Source: Alligator mississippiensis (taxonomy: Eukaryota > Chordata > Crocodylia > Alligatoridae). From it: 64,000 nucleotides of DNA. Below the pieces are notes generated by a model, which saw nothing but the letters and a program-made list of their open reading frames with translations, made no database searches and was not told where the DNA came from. Position 1 is the stretch's first letter, and each line of letters opens with the position of its first letter. Both the position numbers and the translations under genes were made by a program. Location of the stretch: NCBI RefSeq assembly GCF_030867095.1, contig NC_081824.1:349902203-349966202 (forward strand). The letters are read 5' to 3'. Positions 23,809-34,850 of this stretch are shown here, piece after piece.

Positions 23809-23816
23809 GATTATTA

Positions 23817-24866
23817 CATGGTTGCCTCTGGTAAACGGGACTCACTGGAAAGGACTTCCTGGTGATTTCCATATCCTTATGTACATGTCAAGACTTTCTC
23901 ATATGGTAAGTTTCCACCTCCCACATTTTGATATTCAATTATTGACAAGTCAGTATTTTTATCCTGGAAACCACATTGTCTACATACAGACTTACAGAAT
24001 GCAAATAATGTGAGTGTTTTCTCATGAAACTACCTTGAAAATAAATGCAAGTGATAGGACAAACACCATAGGGAGATACCTAATTCCAGATGTGAAACAC
24101 TTGTTTCCTGTTTTTACATACAAAAAGTGTGGAAGCTTTTAAGCCAAATGGAAGCCTGAGAGAAGGTATAGATGTGGGTAGTGCACCTGTAAAGCTGTTC
24201 AGCTGTACTAAGGGAGCTTGTATACCAATGTCACCTTTGATCATCCATACACCTTCAAAGACTTGGCTTGGCCCATTCTACCATCTGATGAAAATCAAGA
24301 GTCCATAACATGATTTGTGATCAAAGATCATTCAAAAAGAAGGAGAAAATTTCAATCCATATCTAAGATCCCCAAAGATATAGGTATGTGGAATATTTGA
24401 ATCTTCTAATTATAATCTGGAGTTCAAAGCTGCCAGATATTGTTTATAAAATAAAGTCCTTGTATGATGCTTGAACACCGTCAATGAAAGGACCATCCAG
24501 AAGTACCCATGTATGTATCAAATGATGCTGTAATAATGGCTAGTGTGCCCTTATTGAAACGGAACTCTCCAACTTATATCTTCATGTATTATTCATGACT
24601 ATATTATAGTTCCTTTAAAAAAGTATACCCTGAATCTGTAATATATAATGTAACATAGTAGAAACAAAATGTACTTGTCTAATTATACAAGTAATGAAAA
24701 AAGGACAAACAATGTATCTATGGCAAAGTGTTACATTATAGATTAGAACAACACAAATATATAGTAGTTCATCATTTGTTTCACTTCTGCTTGATGTAGT
24801 TGCTAAGAAACAAAACTGAAAAAAGCTGTTTTGAACCTGAAATCTCTTGGAAGCATGGTACTGTGT
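23817..24866. other. Intergenic stretch without a gene
   Basis: AT-rich, with no features recognised. Confidence 0.45.
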
Positions 24867-25742
24867 GGGTGCATTTGCACATGTGCTTAACTGCTCAGTA
24901 AACTAATTTGCTGAGGTGTAAAGCAGCACAGTCTACACATGCAACACTATTAGATAGCAGAAAATTTATTTTCACTGCCATAAGATAGCACTGTCAAGGA
25001 CACTACTTTCTTACAGCAGTGAAAATAACTGCATCTAAATGCATGTGTAAACCCTGACCCAGTTGTACATTGCACCTGGTCACCCTAGGCAGCAGAGGAC
25101 AGACCCTTGCCTGCCACCTAGTCACAGGACTCCACACTGGGGCACTCTTGTTTCCCAGTCAGCCCTTCTGCCTCCCAACGCTGCCTCCTGGAACCCAAGG
25201 CTGACTCCCTTAGGTCCACTGCCTGCCCTGGGCTGCTCCACCCTGGCTCAAACTACTGTGTTTCTGGTCACAGCATCTACACATGTGCCCTGGACTGCAG
25301 GAGTTTGAGCAGCTACATGTGCCATTCAGGCATGGCTGATGAACTCAGACTAGTAGGGCGGGTGGAGCATCCCACAGGAGTGGCGGGGGGATGGGGGTTT
25401 GTAGCCAGCTGGGAGCAGGGTGGGGTTTGCAGCTGGCCAGGAGTCGGGGTGGGGAGGTTGCAGCCAGCTGGCCACTTCGGCCGGTAGCAGGGAGGCTACA
25501 ACCCCCTCCCTCCCCCCCCCTCCTGGCCAGCTGCAACCCCCGTTCCCCTCTCCCAACCTGCACTACCAGCTGGCTGCAAACCTCTCCCCCCACCCCCTCC
25601 CACTCCCATGTGATGCTCCACCCTCCCCACCAGTCTGAGTTCACCAGCTGTGCCTGGTGCCATTAAGGCACTGTGATAAACTGTGGTGGAAACTTCCCTG
25701 TGGTTTATCCTATCACCTTAATGGCATATGTGGATTGCACCC
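24867..25742. mobile_element. GGGTGCA...CATGTG foldback-type DNA element
   Basis: The left end is GGGTGCATTTGCACATGTGC. The right end in reverse complement is GGGTGCAATCCACATATGCC. Two internal inverted repeats are visible: TTATTTTCACTGC against GCAGTGAAAATAA (24966-25031), and a much longer one at 25320-25665. No protein is encoded. Confidence 0.6.
25320..25665. repeat. Long imperfect palindrome, arms ~150 bp
   Basis: The left arm starts around GCCATTCAGGCATGGCTGAT, then GAACTCAGACTAG, GGGTGGAGCATCCCACA and TTTGTAGCCAGCTGG. The right arm gives the reverse complement in order: CCAGCTGGCTGCAAACC, TGTGATGCTCCACCC, CAGTCTGAGTTC, ACCAGCTGTGCCTGGTGCCAT. The centre, near 25490, is G-rich then C-rich. 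Confidence 0.8.
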
Positions 25743-26814
25743 TGTGTATCTACACGTGCTTTTAATGTGCTTTAGGCTTACTATGCAATAAAATACTGCA
25801 CAATAATCCTTCCCTGGGAGCATGTCTACATGTGCACCCTGTTGGGAGCAACCCCCTACAGGGCTGCTTCTGCCCTGCTCTTTCCCCTGCAGCAGCCAAG
25901 GAGAGTTCCAGGCTCCCCCGGGTGCTATCTCGGGGGTTGGCAAGGGGCACATGGGTGATGTTGATGTGCCCAAGGCCAGGAGAGCTCTGTTGGCTGCAGT
26001 GGCAACTGTCTCCTGGCCCTGTGCATATTGAGACAGGACCTGATGTGCATGGAGCTGGGAGATAGCCCTCCTGGCCCCATGCACACTGGGACACACTGCT
26101 GCTAGGTGGGGCTTCCCTACCCTGCAGGGGGTTCACTAAGAGCTTTTTCAGGTATGGGGCAGCTGCTGGTGAACCTCCTGCTGGGTAGGCCCCTCTGCTC
26201 ATTGGGAGCTGCCCAGGAACTGTCCTGCAAGCAGGGCAGCTTCTGGCAAGCCCTGTGCCCTCCCGCTTGGCAGGGGGCTCGCTGGCACCTGCCCTACTTG
26301 CGTGATAGTTCCCAGCCAGCCCACTGCTGAGCAGGGGGGGCATGAGGCTTGCTGGCAGTTGCCCTGCTTGGGTTCCCAGCCTCTGCTTGCCCCCTGGAGC
26401 AGCTCTGTGCCATGCTTGCTCTCTGGAGTTCCCAGTTCCATGCTGAGAGTTGCGAGCCTAGTCAGGGGACAGAGACCACCCCAGTCCCAGTGCTGATAGG
26501 CTCCTGGCTCCTGGGGAAGTCAGGACTTGAGTAGCACCAGGACTGGGAATAGAGAGCTCCCCATCCCCTGTGGCTCCCTGCTACCTAGGCTGACCAGGAG
26601 CAATTTTTTTCCTAGTCAGTGCCTACATATGCACTACTGTACAGTTGCTACTGTGTAGTTAATCCAGTGCCTGTATTTACAGGTACTAGTTAACTGTAGA
26701 GTAGCTTAAATTACTGCACAGTAAATGTTGCGCATGTGTAGATTGTGATGCTTTACTGCACAGTAGATTAAAGAACTGTGCAGTAAAGAATCTCACGTAG
26801 ATGCACCCGGTATG
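25743..26814. mobile_element. CATCTACAC-type DNA-transposon derivative, copy 3
   Basis: It begins right after the preceding element with TGTGTATCTACACGTGC and ends CACGTAGATGCACCC at about 26814. Subterminal TTTACTGCACAGTA palindromes at 26690-26790 match those at 2850-2950. The middle is GC-rich filler without a transposase. Confidence 0.55.
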
Positions 26815-27028
26815 TAGTAAAAACCCCTTTTTAATGAAAAATTAAACTATGGGCCAAGAGAAGCTGAGGTTTATTCATATTCTGTGTTTTCCAGACCACT
26901 ATCCCTGAGCCAAGCTACAGTAGTGGTAACAGCTATCTAAGCAATATTAGATAGTTTTGAGCTGAAGTATTGACAACTGCTTGTTTGAATAATAATAATA
27001 TCTACTGAGTTGTATTTTAGTTTTAGAC

Positions 27029-27922
27029 TGTGCGGGCCGGGCCCCGATCCCGCCACCAAGTGCGAGTCGGGAGGGGCAATCAGCGGCCCGTCTTTTGTGC
27101 ACGCGGGCTGTGGCCAGCAGCCCGGGCACGCGGGGTCGGAGAAAACCGGTGGCGAGCTAGAATTAGTCACAAACGCGTAGTGGTTGATTGAAAAGATTGT
27201 TTACCTACACCCAAAGATGGTAGTGGTGTAGGCTGGACAGGTTTCCAGGTGCAGCTCCGCTTAAATCCTCGCTAGAGGACTACGACAAATTCGGTTGCTC
27301 CCACGGAGTTGTTTAGGCTCCGCAGGTTCGGTTCGGTTCCCTGGTCCCCCGGAGTTGTTTAGGCTCCGTGGGTTCGAAAATTGGGTTTACAGGAAAGGGA
27401 TACGTCTGGGATTGCGATCGGCGACGGGGAGAGGCTAGAAGCGAAAGCTCCGCGGGTTCGGTTATTAAGCTTGAGAGAGGCGCGTTGGGTCTGCAAGGGT
27501 CCGCAGCGCTTGGAGATCTTCACACAGCACGAAGTCTCCTCCTCCTGGCGAGTTCTATCTCTCTCCAGTTTTCTCTCTCTCCCTCTCCCTCTTCAACTTG
27601 GGCGGAAACTACCGAAGCCTTTTGTACAGCTAGCAAGCCAATAGCTAGCCGCCACGTGTGCCTACATTTGGAACTGGCCAATAATGTGGCGCGAATCCAA
27701 ATACAAATGGCGGGAACTCCTTTGCAACGTGCATTACCAGTATGCAAAAGAAATGCACCCTGCAAAGAAGCTGTAATTTGGTGGGAAATCCCCCGTTGCA
27801 CCAGAGTGCTCTCCTGCAGCAGAGAACTCTATCGTGCAAAGAAAGCTACAATCGGCGGGAAAATAATTTAGCAGTGCCGAAGCACACACAAACAAAAAAA
27901 CCCACAACTTTGGGTTGTGACA
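27029..27922 (-). repeat. 3' LTR of the gag-only element (894 bp)
   Basis: TG...CA ends on the - strand. It matches the other LTR along its full length. Its CT-rich run is shorter than in the other copy. Two GGAGTTGTTTAGGCTCCG blocks (27305-27325 and 27351-27371 region) form an internal direct repeat. Confidence 0.93.
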
Positions 27923-27935
27923 TCCCCCCTGCTGA
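27923..27935 (-). promoter_or_regulatory. Polypurine tract of the gag-only element
   Basis: On the - strand AGCAGGGGGGA stands directly before the TGTCACAACC start of the 3' LTR, the expected position for plus-strand DNA priming. Confidence 0.85.
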
Positions 27936-28300
27936 GAGCATAGCTAAATTATGCCATACTCTTCTAGCAATCTAGAATTTTGTCGTGAGTCGTCAAACGA
28001 GTAGATAAGCAAACAAACAAATAAACAAACATAAAATTCGCTGCCCTGGGATTAGGTTACATAACAATCAAGAAATAATAATCAACACAAACATATAATC
28101 TGATTCATAACAAAATTGCATGATCAGGGCTTCAGTGGGCGTCGTGGCGAGGTCATACGTCAGGCCCTCACTTCTCCCGGTGATGTCATCCCTCTCAGGG
28201 CTCCTCTTTGCCACGTGCTCTGAATTCCAGATCTGTAAACAAAAAACTCTCAAAAACAGATTAATGATCTTATTCAACAAACTTAAACAATTTTCACGGC

Positions 28301-30274
28301 TCAATTAGACAAAATCGTTGAAGATTCATCATCTGGTTCTTCTAAATAATGGAAACCTAACTCATAAGCTAATTGCCATTGGCCTGCGTCTCCTAAAATC
28401 CGAAGCTGCTGCTTGTTAAGTCTGGAACGCTGTAGGAGAAATCCAAACATGTATCGCTCCTCTAGGGTTCTCGGTGGCAGTGGTGGGAGATCGGATCCAC
28501 GTCGTCTGGTGTCTTGAGGTCTGGTCGGGTGTTGATAGTCCCGATCAAAAGACAATCTTGGCTCCATCAGGATACGCAGTCGTGGCAACTGACAAAGAAG
28601 ATTACTCATGGGTTGATTTACCATTGGACTGAGCAGAATCCGAAGGACGACGATATTCTTTTGCCCATAAATCTCGAGGCAACTGTCTAGACTGTGAGAG
28701 GTTAGTGGAACAGTTCCAGGATCTCGCAAGTGACGGTGAGGCCATGGTCTTATTCTCTGGAGTGATGTCAGTCCCAGCACACATGCTCTCGGGTTCCAAG
28801 CACAATACAAAACACCAATAATTGCTAGCATAAGATGCTCTGCGCCGGTATATTCTGGCCGTCCTGCATGCCACACGTGGGCCTTTTGACTAATCAGTCC
28901 TGCAACAAGCGCTGGCAGTGGAATAGGCCAGTGAGTATTACATGTTATCATGTCGATGTCAGGGACATGTCCTCTACTCCACAAAGCTTGTCCCACTAGG
29001 AAGCTTGCTTCTTCTTGGTTCAGCAGGTCGGATCCAAGTTCTATGACTAAACATCCTAACCATACAGCTAGAGTCTCTTCAGGTTGAATTCTTGATGCTC
29101 TACATAAATTCTGCAACTCAGTTCTGGTGCGAGCATAATAAGTAGTAGCAACTCGGTTAGTTGTTATTGTAGAATAAGCTGCTCCTTCGGGAGTTGATGT
29201 TGTAATAGGCTGAACTGCTGTTGCGGGGGTTACTGCTGCTGTTACTGCTTCACGCAGGAGGGGCGGATGCACTCCTCCGCTTGACTCTGTCCTTCGTCGG
29301 CAGGAAGGCGTGGTCGGTAGGGGCGTTGCTGCGTCACTAGGCGGAGTTGCCGGCGATGACGCTGTGTCGATGGGCGGAGTCGCTGACCGAACTCTCGCGG
29401 GTTCTTCAGAAGCTCCACCCTTCTTTTCCGGTTCTTCCACGCGGTCTCCCTTTTGCTCGGTGCCATCTTGGACCGGCGTTTCAGGCTCCTTTTTCTCAGC
29501 CGCTTCCTTGACCGCTCGGATTGCCATCTGCAGCTGGGTTTTCAAACTTAGGTTTTTTTGCATTAAATCCATCACAGTATGAAAAGTTGTACCACATTCT
29601 CCCTCCTTGTCGTACCGCAAGGCCACTCTTTCATCCGTGGCGCGTTCCTCTGTCTCCAGATCTTTGTGGAGCTCGGATGGAAGCTCGCGACCCCGTAATC
29701 TAGGCATTACCATACACGGGGAGAACCAGCCGATTGGCTCCGGTTCTTTACTCTCCCGAGCATATCGTAGGCATCGGGCACACTCCCGGGTGAAAGTCGG
29801 GTTTGTTTCGCCCCCCAGGTTGGGTCCGGCGAGGGACACAGTATCGAGGGGCCTAAACAGGACCCACTCATCTCTCATTATACACCCGAACGCCATGAGG
29901 AGCAAGTACACTTCCCTCTCTCTCGGGGCTCCATCTTTGGAGACTCCCTCTTCTCCCTTTAGCGACAGACGTCCACTCACAAATCTTTCACCCGTTCCAC
30001 CCACCTGGTGGTAAGCGATATGCACCTCCAGTTCCTCAAAGCTTTTCACTTGGCGTTGGTTATCATGCCAAGGGCAGTTCTGAACCAACTCTAGCTCTAG
30101 CGTGTTTTCTCCTGATCCCATCCTCGTCGCCATGTGCGGGCCGGGCCCCGATCCCGCCGCCAAGTGCGAGTCGGGAGGGGCGATCCGCGGCCCGTCTTTT
30201 GCGCACGCGGGCTGTGGCCAGAAGCCCGGGCACGCGGGGTCGGAGAAAACCGGTGGCGAGCTAGAATTAGTCAC
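28301..30274 (-). CDS. Gag-like protein, 657 codons, frame begins in the LTR
   Basis: One open frame fills most of the internal region. Residues 1-47 are encoded by the LTR end (MTNSSSPPVFSDPACPG). A second Met at residue 48 (MATRMGSGENT) straddles the LTR/primer-site junction. Residues 48-200 form a mixed globular region containing YLLLMAFGCIMRDEWVLF. About 203-262 is a charged, probably coiled-coil helix (MDLMQKNLSLKTQLQMAIRAV). About 262-375 is a low-complexity Glu/Lys then Pro/Thr/Ala linker. About 380-530 is helix-rich and may be the capsid (ETLAVWLGCLVIELGSDLL). The acidic tail ends DDESSTILSN. No CCHC zinc knuckle and no protease motif are seen. Gag identity rests on position after the primer site and on domain style, not on a diagnostic motif, so the family is open. 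Either Met could start translation. Confidence 0.7.
   Translation of the reverse strand: MTNSSSPPVFSDPACPGFWPQPACAKDGPRIAPPDSHLAAGSGPGPHMATRMGSGENTLELELVQNCPWHDNQRQVKSFEELEVHIAYHQVGGTGERFVSGRLSLKGEEGVSKDGAPREREVYLLLMAFGCIMRDEWVLFRPLDTVSLAGPNLGGETNPTFTRECARCLRYARESKEPEPIGWFSPCMVMPRLRGRELPSELHKDLETEERATDERVALRYDKEGECGTTFHTVMDLMQKNLSLKTQLQMAIRAVKEAAEKKEPETPVQDGTEQKGDRVEEPEKKGGASEEPARVRSATPPIDTASSPATPPSDAATPLPTTPSCRRRTESSGGVHPPLLREAVTAAVTPATAVQPITTSTPEGAAYSTITTNRVATTYYARTRTELQNLCRASRIQPEETLAVWLGCLVIELGSDLLNQEEASFLVGQALWSRGHVPDIDMITCNTHWPIPLPALVAGLISQKAHVWHAGRPEYTGAEHLMLAIIGVLYCAWNPRACVLGLTSLQRIRPWPHRHLRDPGTVPLTSHSLDSCLEIYGQKNIVVLRILLSPMVNQPMSNLLCQLPRLRILMEPRLSFDRDYQHPTRPQDTRRRGSDLPPLPPRTLEERYMFGFLLQRSRLNKQQLRILGDAGQWQLAYELGFHYLEEPDDESSTILSN
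30115..30132 (-). promoter_or_regulatory. Primer binding site for tRNA-Ser(GCU)
   Basis: Directly after the 5' LTR the - strand reads TGGCGACGAGGATGGGAT. Its reverse complement, ATCCCATCCTCGTCGCCA, is the 3' end of vertebrate tRNA-Ser(GCU) plus CCA, an 18-base match as I recall that tRNA. Serine-tRNA primed elements are known among class III-like endogenous retroviruses. The site is also coding: it lies within the gag-like frame. Confidence 0.85.
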
Positions 30275-30672
30275 AAACGCGTAGTGGTTGATTGAAAAGA
30301 TTGTTTACCTACACCCAAAGATGGTAGTGGTGTAGGCTGGACAGGTTTCCAGGTGCAGCTCCGCTTAAATCCTCGCTAGAGGACTACGACAAATTCGGTT
30401 GCTCCCACGGAGTTGTTTAGGCTCCGCAGGTTTGGTTCGGTTCCCTGGTCCCCCGGAGTTGTTTAGGCTCCGTGGGTTCGAAAATTGGGTTTACAGGAAA
30501 GGGATACGTCTGGGATTGCGATCGGCGACGGGGAGAGGCTAGAAGCGAAAGCTCCGCGGGTTCGGTTATTAAGCTTGAAAGAGGCGCGTTGGGTCTGCAA
30601 GGGTCCGCAGCACTTGGAGATCTTCACACAGCACGAAGTCTCCTCCTCCTGGCGAGTTCTATCTCTCTCCAG

Positions 30673-30711
<39 letters not shown>

Positions 30712-31049
30712 TCCCTCTCCGACTTGGGCGGAAACTACCCAAGCCTTTTGTATGGCTAGCAAGCCAATAGCTAGCCGCCACGTGTGCCTACATTTGGAAC
30801 TGGCCAACAATGTGGTGCGAATCCAAATACAAATGGCGGGAACTCCTTTGCAACGTGCATTACCAGTATGCAAAAGAAATGCACCCTGCAAAGAAGCTGT
30901 AATTTGGCGGGAAATCCCCCGTTGCACCAGAGTTCTCTCCCGCAGCAGAGAACTCTATCGTGCAAAGAAAGCTACAATCGGTGGGAAATTAATTTAGCAG
31001 TGCCGAAGCACACACAAACAAAAAACCCCCACAACTTTGGGTTGTGACA
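30133..31049 (-). repeat. 5' LTR of the gag-only element (917 bp)
   Basis: This is the upstream LTR in transcription order. It carries a (CT)n run near 30676-30710 on the + strand, expanded relative to the other LTR. No clear TATA box is picked out by eye. Confidence 0.93.
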
Positions 31050-31054
31050 TAGAC

Positions 31055-34000
31055 TATAGTCATGAAATTACTGAAATTATACCTTGTAGCCAGACATTAT
31101 TAAGCCATTTCTGTATCTTTGTGTTTCTAAGAATTATGGGTCAGATCATATGCCACTTATTACGCATATTATTGTAGTGGCACTTAAGCTATATGTTTAT
31201 AATGCAGCAGTAGTATGACTCAGTTAGGCTTCTTTGGAAGCACACCCCACTTCAACATGCACACTCCAAATGATGTGCATCCCCCCCCCGACTGCTCTTA
31301 AGCGTGCTGAGGGCAAGGTCTCAAGAGAAACCCCAGAAGCATGACCCAGAGGAGCCTCCCTGGCACATTTCCAGGTTAGAAGGACATCATTGGTAGTGTG
31401 TGGATAAGGAGTGGGGAGGACATCCTAGCCAGGACACACTGCCAAATGTCAAATGCTAAATTATTTCAGAAGTGGCTAAAAACTATAAAAGGTCCTGGGA
31501 TGATGTCAGGTTTCATCAAGTTTTGGACTTTTCCCAACTCCTCAACTTAAGGCTATAATACTGCAGTGTAGTTGTATTCTTAGTGCTATCCATTACTACC
31601 CTGCTTGATACTCAAAAAGCTGATGATCCATCTGCTTGTTTTTTCATTTTAGGCTCAAGATAAAAATCACTAGAAGTGGTGAGAAGGAGGAAGACCCACC
31701 CACCTTTTTATATTCATATTTTTTCAGGCACACTTCACTCAGATACTTTAGGTGAGTGCTTAACAGATGGATTAGGATCTGGCTTTCTATGCCTGTCTGA
31801 AGAAACAGAGGTCATTTTGTTCTCACAGTTACTGCACCCTTTTACAAAGAAGGCAGCTTCACAGTAGTCTGTCAGATTTGTCTTTTAGTGGTGATGGTTG
31901 CTCTTTTCCTTTGTCTAAAATAAGTTCATTTAGACTGGAAATGCAGAGTATTTTTCTCTTTGTAGATATCAACTAATGCTTATACAAAGCCTTTAAGAAG
32001 TAGAAGTCAATTAAGAGTTGATGCTGAACCATTATGAGGGCATCATTTGAGAACAAAAGATATTTCTTATGATTTTTGTAAAATTATAAACAACTTTTCT
32101 GACCCCAACATTGAAACTGCAACCCTGAAAAAAAATCTAGAATGCCCAGGAAATCATATTAAGCAATAGTTTTAGATTAGCATTCTTTTTTCTGTTTTGC
32201 TGATAAAATATTAAAGAAAAAATAGTTGCTGGAAAAGAACTGCACTCTGTAGAATTAACAGTGAGGAATACAATTTTTCTAATTCAATCTTCAGCTACAG
32301 ATGGTTGGTCACATGGTGAGTGATATTATAAATATAGTAGCAGTTTCCACTGGCTGATTTCACTAATAAAAAACTGAAGAAAGCAACAAACTGGCTGGTC
32401 ACTTATAGTTGTATTCTGAAAGATACAGAGAAGTACCAAGCATCTCCCATTGAAATTTTTCTTATGTATATGAGGGCTAGTAAAGCTCCTGAGAAATCCA
32501 TGTGCTGAGCTTAAACTATTAGAGGCTGGACCTTGGAGAATGGCTAAAATACAAGCAGATAATAACACAGATACATAATAAATAATAAATTAACTCTGGA
32601 AGAAGTAAAGGCTGGGAATCTCTTATTCCCTGCACTAAGATGTTCTAAAAACACTGAACTGGCTCTACGTTATCTCCATAGAGAACCTATCTATGCAGAA
32701 GGGAGAGTTGGATCTCCTGCTTTACCTTACTTGCTGATGCACTCCTTGCTGGAGTTCATCATGGATGAACTCTACGGAGTCCAGGAGTAAAGGTCAGATA
32801 TGAAACGAAGGTGTCACAACCCGTGAGACCCTTTCTTACAGAGGCTATGCATCATAGGTTCTATATTTCCTCCCATGCTTGCTTCTGTTGGACAGAACCA
32901 GTGACATCAAGTCTTTTGTAGGGAGGATAGGAAAAGCAGCAGAGTTTCAACGTTTTCTTCCAAGTTGTCTTAACTCTAGTGGGAAAAGTTTCATTCTTCA
33001 TGGATGTTGGTTTTTAACCCTAGTAAAGTCCAGTGGTTCCAAGCTTGTTTGTTATGGACACAAACTAGCATGGAATTCTTTATTTGGAAAACTACTTCTG
33101 CCCCACAAAAAAATTCCTGTGATAGTAATCTGGATTGCCTAGCAAAATGAAGTGGACCTGTAAAGTTCCTCCTCTTAACATAACCATTCCACAAGGGAGT
33201 AAAAAGTGATTAGTTGGAGATAATTCCTCAAAGGGCCTATAACAGGGTGAGCTGTCCCTTTAAGAAGGAACAATCAGCCTTATTGAATAAGTCTAGCTGT
33301 GAGGCATATGGATGTCGGAATTGACCCACTGGAGTTTTAAAAGTTCTCAGAAGAGTAACCAGGAGAGAGGAGGAAGTCAGCTGCTTGTGTAACAGTACGC
33401 TGCAAGGAAAGGCTAGGCTGGTATGCTGGGACCATAGCCAAAGGGGCTCCCCTTCTCAGGCCTGGGACACAGCAGAAGGTTTGGTTCTGTTTGATTGTTT
33501 AAAAGACACTGATTTACTTGGGAAGACTGGCTGAGAAGCTCCTCTGGGAGTGAATCCACTTGAAGAACTAAGCAACCCACTTACAGGGCCATTCAAATAT
33601 CAGTGTAATTCAGATATCTCTGTAAAAGGGGAATTTGCTTCAGCAAGGAAACATGTCTCACTTATCAGTCAAATAGAAAGACTTTTCTAGGCTAGATTTG
33701 TAGTATAGACTTCTGTGAAGGCTGCCATGGTGGTGGTAGGTGTGATGAGGTATGATTTGCAGTTGCTGTACCTATGGCAGAGAAATCCCTCATGTATTCC
33801 TTTGGTATTCTTGTAGTGGTTACGCACTCCAAGAGCAGACATAGCCTTAGATTGCCACATAGAGCTTTAGATTTCACAAGTGCTTCAGTAAGAAGGATTA
33901 TTGTGAGGGAATAACATGAGCAAATCAATATGCTGACAAAAGTATTTCAATAAATGTGTAAGTGGATTGCACCATTAAGCAAAAACTGTTCTTTCGATTT

Positions 34001-34726
34001 GTAAGAAAAAGCTGTATAGGCAAGAGAAGACAGTTTAATCAAAATTGCAATTCTATCAAGGAGAGTAAGGAAGAAAATGTATTTTTGTCATTTTAAAGGA
34101 TTTTAAATAATTTCTAGGGAGGGCACAGATCTAACAGTCATCACTGCAGTTATGATCTAAGTAAGATCCCTAAGACTAGACTAGCATTCACTTGACCCCT
34201 TTGAAGCCATCAACATAACTTCTGTCCAAGGTTAAAAGCCACTAGCTACCTTTTCATTATTGTTGCACAATTTATCACAAAAAAGGGAAGGGAACCTAAT
34301 AAATGTCTGGAGGCCATCTGCCAGTCTTTTCAAACAAAAAAATGGAAAGCCCGATAGTAAATGCTAAAATCTGTAAATTTACAATGGGCCAGGACCTATA
34401 CTGAAATCCATTTAAGAGTAATACATTGAAATTGTCACATTGAAAATACAGCTTTATATCAGGAGGAATCGATGCATCCAGACAGCTTCAGTTTTAACTG
34501 GGTTCTTGCTCTTAAAAAACAAAACAAAACAAAAAGCCCAGCTGAACTACATAAGTTGTGCTAAAAATTACAGAGAAATTGTTGCTGCTGAATAGGTTCG
34601 CCACGGATCCAATATATTGTCAGAAGAAGTTTAACAGTGACAATCCTATTCACATCATCTTGGGAATAGTTTCTGTACCTGGCCCTGAGCTGTTCTGCCA
34701 GAATTTTTGGGTTTGCATCATGGCTG
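31055..34726. other. Intergenic stretch without a gene
   Basis: About 3.7 kb, mostly AT-rich. I see no coding exon, RNA gene or repeat end I can support. Confidence 0.45.
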
Positions 34727-34850
34727 ACTGGTGCCACCTTAGTCAGGGGGGGCACATGGCCCCCAGCAACCAGTCAGCAACCGGGAAGGGGCGGGGGCGG
34801 GTTACCCCGTTGCCAATTACGCCAACCAGGAAGTGGCCACGGCGCTCCCG
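34727..34850 (-). repeat. GTGCACCCCCTGAGAG-type repeat, copy 2, first half
   Basis: GACTGGTGCCACCTTAGTCA, then GCAACCAGTCAGCAACC, then GCCAACCAGGAAGTGGCCAC match the 4.06-kb and 60.6-kb copies. The repeat is cut at 34850 by the solo LTR and resumes at 36926. Confidence 0.8.

Larger units (their letters stand above)
27024..31054 (-). mobile_element. Gag-only LTR retroelement (endogenous retrovirus-like), structurally complete
   Basis: Two LTRs in direct orientation (27029-27922 and 30133-31049) bound an internal region of only 2.2 kb. The pentamer TAGAC flanks both outer ends (27024-27028 and 31050-31054). LTRs begin TGTCACAACCC and end GGCCCGCACA on the - strand. A tRNA primer site follows the 5' LTR and a G-rich polypurine tract precedes the 3' LTR. 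The internal region codes for one gag-like frame. No protease, RT, integrase or env is present, and there is no room for them. By hand the LTRs differ at about 20 of ~890 aligned positions (~2%) plus a CT-repeat length change, so the insertion is fairly recent. The gag-like frame looks whole. The element would have needed pol supplied by a relative. Confidence 0.92.

Noticed and set aside
27368-27871. Open frames on the + strand of the LTRs (also 30472-30997)
   Set aside because: Antisense to the element, present in both LTRs with different lengths because of the CT tract; no domain.
28301-30274. Gag-like frame as a domesticated host gene
   Set aside because: It sits between matching LTRs with an exact target duplication and ~2% LTR divergence, so a recent element is the simpler reading; selection has not been tested.
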